Shown one piece after another: positions 1-8,635 of a stretch of DNA of 64,000 nt. A program made the position numbers and the translations under genes. The notes under the pieces are model-generated. The model was not told where the DNA came from. It did no database searches and saw nothing but the letters and a program-made list of their open reading frames with translations. How positions within the stretch are numbered: position 1 is the first letter of the stretch; every line of letters begins with the position of its first letter. Origin of the DNA: Microbulbifer hydrolyticus (lineage in GTDB: Bacteria; Pseudomonadota; Gammaproteobacteria; Pseudomonadales; Cellvibrionaceae); contig NZ_CP047491.1 of NCBI RefSeq assembly GCF_009931115.1, positions 3,113,501 through 3,177,500 on the forward strand, in the 5' to 3' direction.

Positions 1-408
1 GTCCCGGTACATTCCGATCACCCGCTTCAGCACATTACGCGGTGCGCAGGAAATGGGATTGCCATCGAGATCCTGCAGGTCGTGAATAATCTGCAGCGCT
101 GGCGTTTTCGCCCAAGGCACCGCCATCGCGGTGGACATGTCAGGCACCAGTGCCATATCGCTTTCCGCCCACTGGTTTTCAATGTCCATTTCCACATCCT
201 GGCCGGTAATGGTCTGGTAAAAAATGGAAATAGGTAAAAAGATCGGCGTTTGCGGGGAAAACTTGCTAAGTGGCATCGCCTTGCCGCGGGACATACCATT
301 CAGGTCCGGGACAATGCACTCTACCTCGTCCAGGCGGCGACCATTCAGGTATTTCAGGAAGGCTTCGGGCAGGGTATCCAGCCAGGAAGTTACATCGGGC
401 TGAGTCAT
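1..408 (-). CDS. Glutamine synthetase family protein (N-terminal part, runs off the window)
   Basis: The 136 codons present begin at the ATG at 408 and continue past base 1. The peptide has the N-terminal beta-grasp region of PuuA/GlnA-like enzymes: VECIVPDLNGMSRGKAMP near residues 30-46, then a stretch ending APRNVLKRVIGMYRD, where the family usually has P-R-x-L-L/V-R/K. The ATP and metal-binding catalytic part lies outside, so substrate (ammonia, putrescine or another amine) cannot be decided. Gamma-glutamyl-amine ligases are the closest resemblance by this N-terminus. A second family member lies at 13681-15135 in an amine-catabolism-like operon. Confidence 0.85.
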   Translation of the reverse strand, partial: MTQPDVTSWLDTLPEAFLKYLNGRRLDEVECIVPDLNGMSRGKAMPLSKFSPQTPIFLPISIFYQTITGQDVEMDIENQWAESDMALVPDMSTAMAVPWAKTPALQIIHDLQDLDGNPISCAPRNVLKRVIGMYRD

Positions 409-630
409 GCAGGCTCCGGAAAATTGGATTGGGACTCGCAGTGTAAAGGAAACGGCAAGCGGGAAGAACGCATCTTTTCAGACAATACGTGTGCGCGTTC
501 TTCGCGAAGGCACACTGACACCTGAGAGTGCCACATGCGTTGCCAGGTGATCCGTTTCTTTTTAAGAGAGCATGCAAACTGGCACATCGACGTACATGCA
601 ATGGCAATGGTTAGCCAACAGAGGGGCCAG

Positions 631-1104
631 CTATTCATGAGTGACCCTGTCGTTTGCCGCCTTTTTTGTCAAAAAGCGTTGCTCGTCTGCTTTATCGGGT
701 ACAACGCAAACATCACGTTTACCGAACAGACGATAACGATTGCGCGCAACGCGATCGTAAACCCAGTCCCGCACAGGGCGAGGGATCAGGCGGAAACAGC
801 CCAGTATCGGCCAGGGGAAGGGGAGCTGTTTGATGATGCGCAGCAGCCCATCGGACTTTCCAAACACCTGATTGCCCTCGACCAGGAGCATGGTTTCATA
901 TTGATCCAGTGGCAACCCGAAAAAAGATAGGATCGCCTGCCCTTCCTCCGACTGCACGGTGGCCAGCTTGAATCGACATTCGCAGTCGAACCTCAACAGG
1001 AAGCGCGCCCAGGCGGAGCACAGACGGCAAACACCATCAAACAGAACCACCCGATCTCCCTCCTGGAGGTAGGGTGCAAGATCTTCCTCATTTCCACTCG
1101 ACAT
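631..1104 (-). CDS. DCC-family (DUF393) thiol-disulfide oxidoreductase-like protein
   Basis: 157 residues. The family signature is at the N-terminus: VVLFDGVCRLC, with C26 and C29 forming the CxxC of the D-x-x-C-x-x-C motif that names the DCC family. The rest (LLRFDCECRFKLATVQSEEG, GKSDGLLRIIKQLP, DWVYDRVARNRYRLFGK) follows the usual pattern of this thioredoxin-related family. Substrates are not established for the family. I chose the ATG at 1104 rather than a longer frame upstream because AGGA lies about 11 bases before it and the protein then starts just before the conserved core. It is a single gene: a terminator separates it from the isomerase gene behind it. Confidence 0.85.
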   Translation of the reverse strand: MSSGNEEDLAPYLQEGDRVVLFDGVCRLCSAWARFLLRFDCECRFKLATVQSEEGQAILSFFGLPLDQYETMLLVEGNQVFGKSDGLLRIIKQLPFPWPILGCFRLIPRPVRDWVYDRVARNRYRLFGKRDVCVVPDKADEQRFLTKKAANDRVTHE

Positions 1105-1156
1105 ATAACGCGCATTCCTGATCAAACAACACCGCATTTGTCGAAGCACTTTAAAC

Positions 1157-1190
1157 AAAAAGACCGCTCCGGATAACCCGGGCGGCCTTT
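1157..1190 (-). terminator. Rho-independent terminator after the RpiB-like gene
   Basis: Read on the minus strand, AAAGGCCGCCCGG pairs with CCGGAGCGGTCTTT (13 pairs including one G-T, one bulged A) around the loop GTTAT or shorter, followed by a T run. It sits 40 bases beyond the stop of the isomerase gene and just before the DCC gene. Confidence 0.8.
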
Positions 1191-1229
1191 CTGTTCAGCG
1201 CGTATTCTATGCACTCACTACTGTTTCAC

Positions 1230-1868
1230 TCAGGAGTCCAGCACACTGCGAACGAAGTCGGTCAGTTCCTGATCCTGGCTGTTCTCGAAGAAACAGGCCT
1301 GGAAGCGCTCGCCGGACACTGCGGTTTTCACCAGTTCAGGATCGATCGCCTTGAGGCCGTCGAGGTAACTTTTCGCAGTAGCTTCCTTGATATGGTTGAG
1401 AATACCAGCGTTGGCTACCTGGGACTCTTTGCGCTCTGGCGGATATCCCTGGCCTTTATCACCGGTAAAGGCTTTCTCGAAGATGTAGCGGATATTTAGC
1501 TCCGCACCCCAGCCAAAGCCCTTGGCATAAGGGATTGCCAGCGCATTGCCGTTATTGATCTGGGCGAACAGGTAGGCGTCGGCAGGATCTATACAGTAAC
1601 CACAGTTCACGCCCGGGTAGGCATTCAGGGACATCAGCGCGCCCTGGCCGGTGCCACAACCACTCACAACAAAATCTACGGCCTTCGAGTTCAGCAGCAG
1701 GCTACCCATGATACCCAGGTGGATGTACGTCAGGCGGTGGTCGTTGTCGTCGCTCATACCGGTGTTGTATACGGTGTGGCCCAGCTCGCCGGCGACATGT
1801 TGCAGCTCTTTCAGCACGATGGCGTTCTTGGATGCCTGACTGAATTCGTTCATCAGTGCGATTTTCAT
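1230..1868 (-). CDS. RpiB/LacA/LacB-family sugar-phosphate isomerase
   Basis: 212 residues. The first two thirds match RpiB-type ribose/galactose-phosphate isomerases: MKIALMNEFSQASKN at the start, then VSGCGTGQGALMSLNAYPG (the GCGTGxG phosphate-binding turn) and NCGYCIDPADAYLFAQINNGNALAIPY. A C-terminal extension of about 60 residues makes it longer than the roughly 150-residue E. coli RpiB. It probably interconverts an aldose and ketose phosphate, substrate unknown. The ATG at 1868 is preceded by CAGGAG at a spacing of 8, so a longer upstream frame is not needed. It is transcribed alone and ends in the terminator at 1157-1190. Confidence 0.8.
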   Translation of the reverse strand: MKIALMNEFSQASKNAIVLKELQHVAGELGHTVYNTGMSDDNDHRLTYIHLGIMGSLLLNSKAVDFVVSGCGTGQGALMSLNAYPGVNCGYCIDPADAYLFAQINNGNALAIPYAKGFGWGAELNIRYIFEKAFTGDKGQGYPPERKESQVANAGILNHIKEATAKSYLDGLKAIDPELVKTAVSGERFQACFFENSQDQELTDFVRSVLDS

Positions 1869-2042
1869 GAATCGGTCTCCTGTTGCCCTGCGGCGCAGGG
1901 GACGGAAAGTATTTCGCCACCGAGGCTGTACGATTTTCATACCAGCCGAGTTCGGTGCGGCTTGTTATCTGTCCGCGCATTATAAGTGTTTGGCCGATTA
2001 TTAAAACCGGTCAGGCAGGTTTGACACACTGGCGACGGGAGA

Positions 2043-2750
2043 TCAGCGGGCAGTACGCGGGCGATAGCTGGCAACGCTCCCGGTAACCGCCACAGCCACA
2101 ATCACCAGCAGTGCCGGATACCATGCAGCCCCAAGCACCTTGAGGGTCAAGGCGGATACGCACAACCAGAGTGTCGGCACCAGTGCGGTGAACCACAATG
2201 CGCTCCCCCTGAATCCAACAAGCAGCAATCCAAGGGTGACCGCAGCAGTGGGATCAGGGTGCAAACCGAATACCTCTACCGCCGGCCAGCCGTTGCCCAT
2301 CGCCACTCCCAGTAAAGGGAAGCCAAGCAGGCCACACAGCGCGATCAACAATCCCGCCTGTACCGAAGGGGTCAAGAGCGTGCGGAGCAGCGCTGTGCGC
2401 CAATCAGCTCCTGTATCTCGCTCCAAAGCTGTCCCCCACCCGGTCACGGCCAGTAACAGCAGGAGCAAGCCCTGACACAACCATATCCAGCAGATATGGG
2501 TACCCGCCCAGTTCAGACCGGAATATCGCTGGGCAAAAAACGCCACCCCGACAAAAGCCCAAAGCGGCGCGAGCAACCCGAGGGCGATCCGCACCCTACC
2601 CGTCAGTGACAGGAACAACGCCAGGAATCCCACCAGCAAGGTGACAGACTGCAGTGGCCAAAAGGCTTCCCCCATTCGCGCCAGCAGACGAAAGTACACG
2701 TCTGCGGTGAAAGGGATAAAGTCCTGCAGGCTGTAGCTGGCCAGGTCCAT
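2043..2750 (-). CDS. DUF6064-like integral membrane protein
   Basis: 235 residues with about six to seven hydrophobic segments (e.g. SVTLLVGFLALFLSL, LGLLAPLWAFVGVAFF, CWIWLCQGLLLLLLAVTGW, VQAGLLIALCGLLGFPLL). The opening FIPFTADVYFRLLARMGEAFWP and the motif NWAGTHICWIWL resemble DUF6064 proteins; function unknown. The ATG at 2750 follows the stop of the aldo/keto reductase by 11 bases. A GTG that overlaps that stop would add only a few residues and is an alternative start. It is the last gene of a four-gene minus-strand operon that begins with a flavin monooxygenase. Confidence 0.7.
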   Translation of the reverse strand: MDLASYSLQDFIPFTADVYFRLLARMGEAFWPLQSVTLLVGFLALFLSLTGRVRIALGLLAPLWAFVGVAFFAQRYSGLNWAGTHICWIWLCQGLLLLLLAVTGWGTALERDTGADWRTALLRTLLTPSVQAGLLIALCGLLGFPLLGVAMGNGWPAVEVFGLHPDPTAAVTLGLLLVGFRGSALWFTALVPTLWLCVSALTLKVLGAAWYPALLVIVAVAVTGSVASYRPRTAR

Positions 2751-2761
2751 CACGGGCACGC

Positions 2762-3697
2762 TCACAGGGACTCGATAAAGCTGACCATCTGGCGACGGGC
2801 GGCAGCATCGGGCATGGAGCCGGTGCCCGCCTGCATGTTTTCGTTCATGTGCGCCACTTGGGACGTGGCCGGGATGGCACAGTTTACGGCGGGATGGCTG
2901 ACAATAAATTTGAGCAGGAAGTCCGCCCAGGTGCGACACCCGAATTCTTTCTTCGCCCACTCGGGCACCTGCTCCCCCCTGCGCTTCAGTCCCTTGATCA
3001 GGCTGCCGCCGTCGTATGGCCTATTGGCAATCACCGCAATCCCTTTTTCCCGCGCCAGGGGCAACAGTCGCTGCTCGGCTTCGCGATGGGTAATGTTGTA
3101 GGTGAGCTGACAGAAATCGACTTCTTCGTTCGCCAGTATCTGCTCGAACTCGGAATGACGGCGCCCGTGGGAAGTGGTAATCCCCACATAGCGGAGGTCT
3201 CCGGCTGCTTTCATCTCCCGCAATACCGCAAGATGATCGCGCCAGTCGTCGAGATTGTGCACCTGAACCAGGTCGAACTTATCCACACCCCAGCGACGGG
3301 CAAGACTCGCGATCTGCTCCCGGGTACTGCCCCCCGCCGGGCTCCAGACTTTTTCCGCAGAAAACAGCGATTCAGGTTTCCCCAGCTGTTTCAGCGCATA
3401 ACCGATGGTATCCGCAGCGGAACCATACATAGGAGAGGAATCGATCAGGCCGCCGCCGTGGGCAAAGAACGCCTTGACCACCTGCGTGCGCGCGGCGAGC
3501 AACTGCGGATCGTCGCCGACATTGAAGGTGCGCCAGGTCCCCATCCCGATAAGCGGCAACGCTTCGCCGCTGTCCGGGATCGGTTTTGCAATCAGAGTGC
3601 TCGCCTGTGCATTCGCCTGCCCAGGCAACCCCCAGATACAGGCAGTTCCCGCGGCAAGCAACTTGAGAAAATGTCTGCGCAGATAGCGACCATCCAT
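2762..3697 (-). CDS. Tat-exported aldo/keto reductase
   Basis: 311 residues. The N-terminus RRHFLKLLAAG followed by a hydrophobic stretch and QANAQA fits a twin-arginine signal peptide, so the enzyme is likely folded with its cofactor before export to the periplasm. The aldo/keto reductase tetrad is visible: Asp and Tyr in LIDSSPMYGSA, Lys in LFSAEKVWS and His in DLVQVHNLDDW. It probably reduces a carbonyl compound with NADPH, although a periplasmic reductase lacks an obvious NADPH supply, which is a known puzzle for such proteins. GGAAG lies before the ATG at 3697. It is cotranscribed with 3727-4146 (30-base gap) and 2043-2750. Confidence 0.85.
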   Translation of the reverse strand: MDGRYLRRHFLKLLAAGTACIWGLPGQANAQASTLIAKPIPDSGEALPLIGMGTWRTFNVGDDPQLLAARTQVVKAFFAHGGGLIDSSPMYGSAADTIGYALKQLGKPESLFSAEKVWSPAGGSTREQIASLARRWGVDKFDLVQVHNLDDWRDHLAVLREMKAAGDLRYVGITTSHGRRHSEFEQILANEEVDFCQLTYNITHREAEQRLLPLAREKGIAVIANRPYDGGSLIKGLKRRGEQVPEWAKKEFGCRTWADFLLKFIVSHPAVNCAIPATSQVAHMNENMQAGTGSMPDAAARRQMVSFIESL

Positions 3698-3726
3698 GGC
3701 TTTCTTCCGTCATTCAGTTTGTCGTT

Positions 3727-4146
3727 TCAGGTCGACGATTCAGGTAATCGGCGCGCCCGGAATGCCCCTGGACGCATCAGCGCCGTGACAAGGATCAGTA
3801 TAAAACAGCCCAATACGAACACCTTGTTGACGAACCAGTTGGTTCGCCAGATGGTCCACTCGGGCGCGGACAGAAACATCGCAAGCTTGCTGACGATGAT
3901 AACGATCTCGATCACCGACATGATAATGGCCAACTGCCGCGCATACGCAGCCTGCCTCAGCAGTGCCCAGCCGAGCCACAGGTGTGCCAGCGGCCACAGA
4001 TCCCAATAGACATGGGTATTCCAATGTTCACCGTTACTGAGCGCATAAGCGACGGGAAACAGGTATTTGATAAACCCTGTCCACGCCGCCAGTACAAACA
4101 GAAAGTGGGCGAGAAATTCGTTCCAGCGACTTGGCAAATCAGGCAT
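3727..4146 (-). CDS. Small integral membrane protein of unknown function
   Basis: 139 residues with four predicted membrane segments ([76 protein letters not shown]). I do not recognise a named family with confidence. The ATG at 4146 overlaps the end of the flavin monooxygenase gene by 8 bases, which indicates translational coupling. The operon context (flavin-dependent oxidoreductase, exported aldo/keto reductase, DUF6064 protein) suggests a membrane-linked redox function, but this is inference. Confidence 0.7.
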   Translation of the reverse strand: MPDLPSRWNEFLAHFLFVLAAWTGFIKYLFPVAYALSNGEHWNTHVYWDLWPLAHLWLGWALLRQAAYARQLAIIMSVIEIVIIVSKLAMFLSAPEWTIWRTNWFVNKVFVLGCFILILVTALMRPGAFRARRLPESST

Positions 4147-5137
4147 CGACCCGATCCCGCAATACTTCCGCCGCCAGCTCAAACGAACGCAAGCGCGCGC
4201 GATGATCGTAGATGGCACCGGTCACAATCAACTCGTCCACCCGGGTGCGCTCGAGGAAATGATCGATCCACGGGCCGATGGTCGCCGCAGTACCCACAGC
4301 ACTTTCCGCGAGAGCCTGCGCCACCTGTGCGCGCTCGCTGGGCGAGGCGATCGTGGCCGGATCTGCCACCGGCGGTTTCAGCGGCCCCGGCGTTCCCCGG
4401 CGCAGGGCGACGAACTGCTGTTCGATCGAGGTCATCAATTTACGCCCGTCTTCATCGCTGTCGGCGGCAAAGACATTGATCGCCGCCGCCACATAAGGGG
4501 TATCGAGATGTTCGGAGGGCTGAAACTGCTCGCGATACAGATGCAGAGCCTGATCCAGCATGGCGGGGGCAAAGTGGGAGGCGAAGGCAAAGGGCAGCCC
4601 CAGCGCAGCCGCCAGCTGGGCGCTGTACAGACTGGAGCCCAGTAACCAGATGGGCACCCCCAGTCCGACACCGGGCACCGCGCGCACCCGCTGTCCGGGC
4701 TTTTCCGGGGCAAAGTAGTGCAGCAACTCACGCACATCCTGGGGAAACTGGTCCGCCGCACGCAACGGATCGCGGCGCAGTGCGGTCATGGTGGCGCCAT
4801 CGGTGCCTGGTGCTCGCCCCAAACCCAGGTCCACCCGATCAGGATAGAGCGCCGCCAGGGTACCGAACTGCTCCGCAATCACCAGCGGGGCATGATTCGG
4901 CAGCATCACGCCGCCGGCGGCCACGCGGATTTTTTCCGTGCCCGCGGCGATATACCCCAGCGCCACCGCCGTGGCAGCACTGGCAACCCCGGCCATATTG
5001 TGGTGTTCCGCCATCCAGAACCGATGGTACCCCTGAGCTTCCGCATGCTGGGCCAGATCGCGGGAATTCTGCAATGCCTGGCGGGCACTGCCAGTGTCGG
5101 TGATGGGAGAAAGATCCAATAGAGAGTAGGCGCGCAC
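4139..5137 (-). CDS. Luciferase-like (LLM-class) flavin-dependent oxidoreductase
   Basis: 332 residues, similar in layout to E. coli YhbW. Visible features are the short N-terminal strand [70 protein letters not shown] and [28 protein letters not shown], all typical of the bacterial luciferase TIM barrel that uses FMNH2 or F420. The start is a GTG at 5137. AAGGAG lies 5 bases before it, and the overlapping ATG two bases upstream is out of frame. First gene of the operon running down to 2043; substrate unknown. Confidence 0.88.
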   Translation of the reverse strand: MRAYSLLDLSPITDTGSARQALQNSRDLAQHAEAQGYHRFWMAEHHNMAGVASAATAVALGYIAAGTEKIRVAAGGVMLPNHAPLVIAEQFGTLAALYPDRVDLGLGRAPGTDGATMTALRRDPLRAADQFPQDVRELLHYFAPEKPGQRVRAVPGVGLGVPIWLLGSSLYSAQLAAALGLPFAFASHFAPAMLDQALHLYREQFQPSEHLDTPYVAAAINVFAADSDEDGRKLMTSIEQQFVALRRGTPGPLKPPVADPATIASPSERAQVAQALAESAVGTAATIGPWIDHFLERTRVDELIVTGAIYDHRARLRSFELAAEVLRDRVDA

Positions 5138-5335
5138 ATCGGCTCCTTACTTTTGGTATATGTTTCAATTTCTCGAGACTAGCTTCTACAAGCTCTGCAA
5201 ACCATGGTATGACGCAATGTGAACGACAGAAAGTAGGCTGTCGCTTGGACCGCGGGTTTCAGTTTCCGACCCCAGCGTCATCTGGTACCATCGCGCTCGC
5301 AACGGCATTGGCAACAGCAGTAGCCAATTGCAGCA

Positions 5336-5437
5336 ACACCTAAGGGGTGGCCTCGGCCTGAGATGCCGCCGGATCGAAAGATCCCGCGCGCAAACCCTTG
5401 AACCTGATCCGGTTAATACCGGCGTAGGAATAGGTAG
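5336..5437 (+). promoter_or_regulatory. TPP (THI-box) riboswitch
   Basis: The conserved blocks of the thiamine pyrophosphate aptamer are present in order: AGGGGTGGC, CTGAGATGCC, ACCCTTGAACCTGATCCGG, TTAATACCGGCGTAGGAAT. The closing P1 stem can be formed by ACCTA (5338-5342) with TAGGT (5431-5435). It lies 70 bases before a TonB-dependent receptor gene and so marks the operon that follows as thiamine related. Binding of TPP is expected to switch expression off. Confidence 0.96.
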
Positions 5438-5471
5438 TCCTTAACTAGCCCTCCTTTTCACGTCGCACACC

Positions 5472-5507
5472 GGGTCTCTCACAGCGTTTTTTACGAGAGA
5501 GAGAGCC
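5472..5507 (+). promoter_or_regulatory. Likely ribosome-site sequestering hairpin of the TPP riboswitch
   Basis: GGGTCTCTC at 5472-5480 pairs with GAGAGAGCC at 5499-5507 (8 of 9 positions). The second strand is the purine-rich ribosome binding site directly before the ATG at 5508. There is no terminator stem followed by a T run here, so translational control is the likelier mode. This is read from the sequence and not tested. Confidence 0.55.
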
Positions 5508-7646
5508 ATGAACTCCAAGCACTGCAGCAAACCATTAGCCCGCTGGATCGATCTGATCACCTGTTCCGCCGCACTTTTTGCCCCTGTCGCAATGGCAGAG
5601 ACCGCGCTAGAAGAAGTGGTGGTGACCAGCCAGCTGCGCGAAGCAGCGCAACTGGATACCTCCACCAGTGTCAGTGTATTGGACAGTGCCATTATTGAGG
5701 CCCGCGGCGCCACCAATCTGGAACAATTGCTGAACCTGGCGCCCAACGTGAATTTCTCCGCCGGAGCTTCCCGCGGCCGCTTCGTGCAGATCCGCGGTAT
5801 CGGTGAGCGCAGCCAGTTTATCGACCCGGTGAATCCGTCCGTAGGTCTGCTGATTGACGGCATCGACTTTACCGGCCTTGGCCTCGCTGCCAGCACCCTG
5901 GATATTGATCAGGTGGAAATCCTGCGTGGCCCCCAGGGCACGGTGTACGGAGCCAATGCCCTCGCCGGCCTGATCACCATGACGAGCAATGCGCCCAGCG
6001 AATCCGCGTTTGCCAAGGTCTCAGCAGAAGTGGCGGAATACGGCAGCCATACCCTGTCTGCGGTCAGTAGCGGTCCCCTTACCGACAAGCTCAGTTACCG
6101 GGTCGCGGCACAAAACCAGCAGTCCGATGGCTATGTGCAAAACCGACACCTGGGCCGCGACGACACCAACAATATTGATGAATCCGTTGTGCGCGGCAAA
6201 CTGCGCTACCAGGCGAGTGACGACCTGCACCTGGATTTCTCCCTGCTGCACCTGAATATCGACAATGGCTACGATGCCTTTACCCTGGACAACTCCCGCA
6301 ACACCCTGTCCGACGCACCGGGATGGGACCGACAGGACACCCTTGCCGGTGCCGTGAGCGGGCTGTGGTCTGGCAGCGACTTGTTCAGCGTAAAATCCGT
6401 GCTCAGCGTGGCCAATTCCGACACCGAATATGGTTATGACGAAGACTGGGTTTACGCCGGTTTTCATCCGTGGGAGTACATGTCTACCGATAACTACCTG
6501 CGCGACAGAGACAATGTGAGTGTGGATGTGCGCTTTATTTCCACAGAGCAATCACGCTTGTTTGCTGGCAGCACCAGCTGGGTGGCAGGTATCTATGTGC
6601 GCAGCGAAGAAGAAGCGCTTGAGCGCAACCAAAGTTTCAACAGTCAGTTCGATACAGAAAACACGGCGCTTTACGGGCAGTTAAACACGGTACTGAGTGA
6701 TCGCGTCACCGTGATCACCGGCCTGCGTTTCGAGCAACGCGCTGCGGATTACAGCGATTCCCTGGCCGTGTCCAGCAACACCGACGAAGATCTGTGGGGC
6801 GGTAATCTCACGCTGGAATACAGCACAGCCGACAACACGCTGCTTTACGCTACCGTATCCCGCGGCTACAAGGCGGGCGGCGTAAACGGGCGTATTATTT
6901 CCGCCTCCGCCGGCAACCCGCAGATCGGCAGCGATGTGTTCACTTTCGATACCGAACGTATGCTCAACTACGAGCTGGGGGTCAAAGGTAGCTGGTTCGA
7001 AGACCGCCTGCAGGCGCAGGTCGCCGCGTTCTATCAGGACCGCAGCGATGTTCAGGCCAAACAGTCCATCTTCAACCCCGATGACTTTTCCTTTGACGAC
7101 TTCCTCGCCAATGCCGCCGGCGGCACCGGTACCGGCCTGGAACTGGAAACCAGCTATCAGGCCAGTGACACCCTTCGCCTGTTCGCATCGGCCGGCTGGC
7201 TGAACACGGAGTTCGACGATTTCATCAGCACTTCCCATGTGGACGCCCGCAATGACTATACCGGCGAAGTGACGCCGCTCGCTCTCGACGGCCGCGATCT
7301 GGCCCACGCACCCAACTATCAGTTCTTCACCGGCGCCGAATACGCAATCACCGCAAATCTGGTGGCGCGACTGGAGCTGGAAGGCAAAGACGACTTCTAC
7401 TTTTCCAACAGCCACAACGAGAAGTCCACAGCCTATGAGCTGGTCAACGCACGCCTGACCTATCGCGGCGACGACTGGAATATCGCGCTGTGGGGAAGAA
7501 ATCTCACCGACAAAACGATTTATACGCGGGGTTTCTATTTCAGTAACCAGTTCGGCAACAACCCGGCCAAAGACTATGCCCCGGAAGCCTATTATCAGCT
7601 GGGTGAGCCCCGTGTCGCCGGTGTTTCCGCAAGCTATACTTTCTGA
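5508..7646 (+). CDS. TonB-dependent outer-membrane receptor, probably for thiamine
   Basis: 712 residues. A signal peptide ends near PVAMA|ET; a TonB-box-like segment LEEVVVTSQ follows at about residues 35-44. The plug domain includes LEQLLNLAPNVNFSAGASRGRFVQIRGIGER and VEILRGPQGTVYGANALAGLI. The remainder is a 22-strand-type barrel ending in the terminal aromatic signature GVSASYTF. It imports a scarce compound across the outer membrane with TonB/ExbBD energy. The TPP riboswitch before it and the three genes after it (YkoF-like, PnuT-like, kinase) point to thiamine or a thiamine precursor as the ligand. Confidence 0.92.
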   Translation: MNSKHCSKPLARWIDLITCSAALFAPVAMAETALEEVVVTSQLREAAQLDTSTSVSVLDSAIIEARGATNLEQLLNLAPNVNFSAGASRGRFVQIRGIGERSQFIDPVNPSVGLLIDGIDFTGLGLAASTLDIDQVEILRGPQGTVYGANALAGLITMTSNAPSESAFAKVSAEVAEYGSHTLSAVSSGPLTDKLSYRVAAQNQQSDGYVQNRHLGRDDTNNIDESVVRGKLRYQASDDLHLDFSLLHLNIDNGYDAFTLDNSRNTLSDAPGWDRQDTLAGAVSGLWSGSDLFSVKSVLSVANSDTEYGYDEDWVYAGFHPWEYMSTDNYLRDRDNVSVDVRFISTEQSRLFAGSTSWVAGIYVRSEEEALERNQSFNSQFDTENTALYGQLNTVLSDRVTVITGLRFEQRAADYSDSLAVSSNTDEDLWGGNLTLEYSTADNTLLYATVSRGYKAGGVNGRIISASAGNPQIGSDVFTFDTERMLNYELGVKGSWFEDRLQAQVAAFYQDRSDVQAKQSIFNPDDFSFDDFLANAAGGTGTGLELETSYQASDTLRLFASAGWLNTEFDDFISTSHVDARNDYTGEVTPLALDGRDLAHAPNYQFFTGAEYAITANLVARLELEGKDDFYFSNSHNEKSTAYELVNARLTYRGDDWNIALWGRNLTDKTIYTRGFYFSNQFGNNPAKDYAPEAYYQLGEPRVAGVSASYTF

Positions 7647-7675
7647 TTTCCGAAAAAGAACCGGAGCCGAATACG

Positions 7676-7960
7676 ATGGAAACCGCCACTGAACCCACCC
7701 TGAAACTGTCCGTGGACATCAGTATGTACCCGCTGCAGGAGGAATACCTGCCGGCGATCAAGGACTTTATCGAGCGCCTGCACAACCATCCGGAGCTGCA
7801 GGTCATCAGCAATACCATGAGTACCCAGGTATTCGGCGATTACGATCCGTTGATGGACATGCTGAAGACAGAAATCCGCACTTCCTACGAGCAGTTCGGA
7901 CGCGCGATTTTCGTGTGTAAATTTATCGATGGCGACCTTAACCCCAGCCTCGGCGTGTAA
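7676..7960 (+). CDS. YkoF-like thiamine/HMP-binding domain protein
   Basis: 94 residues, a single domain. The pattern LKLSVDISMYPLQEEYLPAIKDFIERLHNHPELQVISNTMSTQVFGDYDPLMDML is that of the YkoF/MTH1187 fold, which in Bacillus YkoF binds thiamine. It lacks a signal peptide and so probably works in the cytoplasm. GGAG stands 10 bases before the ATG. It lies 29 bases after the receptor gene and 12 before the permease gene, within the riboswitch-controlled operon. A role as a thiamine or pyrimidine binding accessory protein is inferred. Confidence 0.75.
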   Translation: METATEPTLKLSVDISMYPLQEEYLPAIKDFIERLHNHPELQVISNTMSTQVFGDYDPLMDMLKTEIRTSYEQFGRAIFVCKFIDGDLNPSLGV

Positions 7961-7972
7961 CGGCGGAGTGCA

Positions 7973-8635
7973 ATGATGTTCAGTCCCCAAGTGCGCGAAG
8001 CCATCACTACGTCACTCGCGGCCATGTCTCTGTGGGAAGTGGCCGCTGTAGTACTCGCGCTCGCCTACCTGTTACTGGCCATGCGGGAAAACATCCTGTG
8101 CTGGTACGCGGCGTTTGCCAGCACCGCTATCTACCTGTTCCTGTTCTGGGATGTCAGCCTGTTGATGGAGTCTGCATTGCAGATCTTTTACCTGCTGATC
8201 GCGGTTTACGGCTGGTGGCAGTGGCGAAACCGCACGGGTAGTGGGGAGCCCCTGCATATCCACCGCTGGCCCCTGCAAAGGCATCTGCTCGCCTTCACGG
8301 GGATCGGTATTCTCACATTGACGGTCGGCTATCTTCTGGACAATTACACCAGCGCCGCACTGCCCTATCTTGATTCCTTTACAACCTGGGGTGCCGTCGT
8401 CACCACCTATATGGTTACGCGCAAGGTACTGGAAAACTGGCTTTACTGGATCGTAATCGACGGCGCCGCGATTTACCTCTATATCGATCGAGAACTGTAT
8501 CTCACCGCGCTTTTGTTTGTTTTGTACGTAATTCTGGTAATCGTTGGTTTCTTCCAGTGGTCAAGCCTTTATCGAAAACAATCCGGCAACCACACACACC
8601 GAGTACCAGCTGTAAATGACGCCCATGCCGGCTGA
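7973..8635 (+). CDS. pnuT: PnuC-family permease, probably PnuT (thiamine)
   Basis: 220 residues with about seven membrane segments. The PnuC-family tryptophan-rich segment is present as LLIAVYGWWQWRN. Further family stretches are VLALAYLLLAMRENILCWYAAFASTAIYLFLFWDVSLLMESALQIFYLL and WGAVVTTYMVTRKVLENWLYWIVIDGAAIYLYIDRELYLTALLFVLYVILVIVGF (shown here as separate helices in the protein). PnuC members carry nicotinamide riboside; the PnuT subgroup carries thiamine and is found behind TPP riboswitches, which is the situation here. Facilitated entry would be driven by phosphorylation, which the next gene could provide. Two ATG codons in tandem leave the start uncertain by one residue. Confidence 0.87.
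   Translation: MMFSPQVREAITTSLAAMSLWEVAAVVLALAYLLLAMRENILCWYAAFASTAIYLFLFWDVSLLMESALQIFYLLIAVYGWWQWRNRTGSGEPLHIHRWPLQRHLLAFTGIGILTLTVGYLLDNYTSAALPYLDSFTTWGAVVTTYMVTRKVLENWLYWIVIDGAAIYLYIDRELYLTALLFVLYVILVIVGFFQWSSLYRKQSGNHTHRVPAVNDAHAG

Noticed and set aside
2849..4009. A 386-codon plus-strand frame opposite the aldo/keto reductase
   Set aside because: The minus-strand genes have clear domains, overlaps and ribosome sites; this frame has none.
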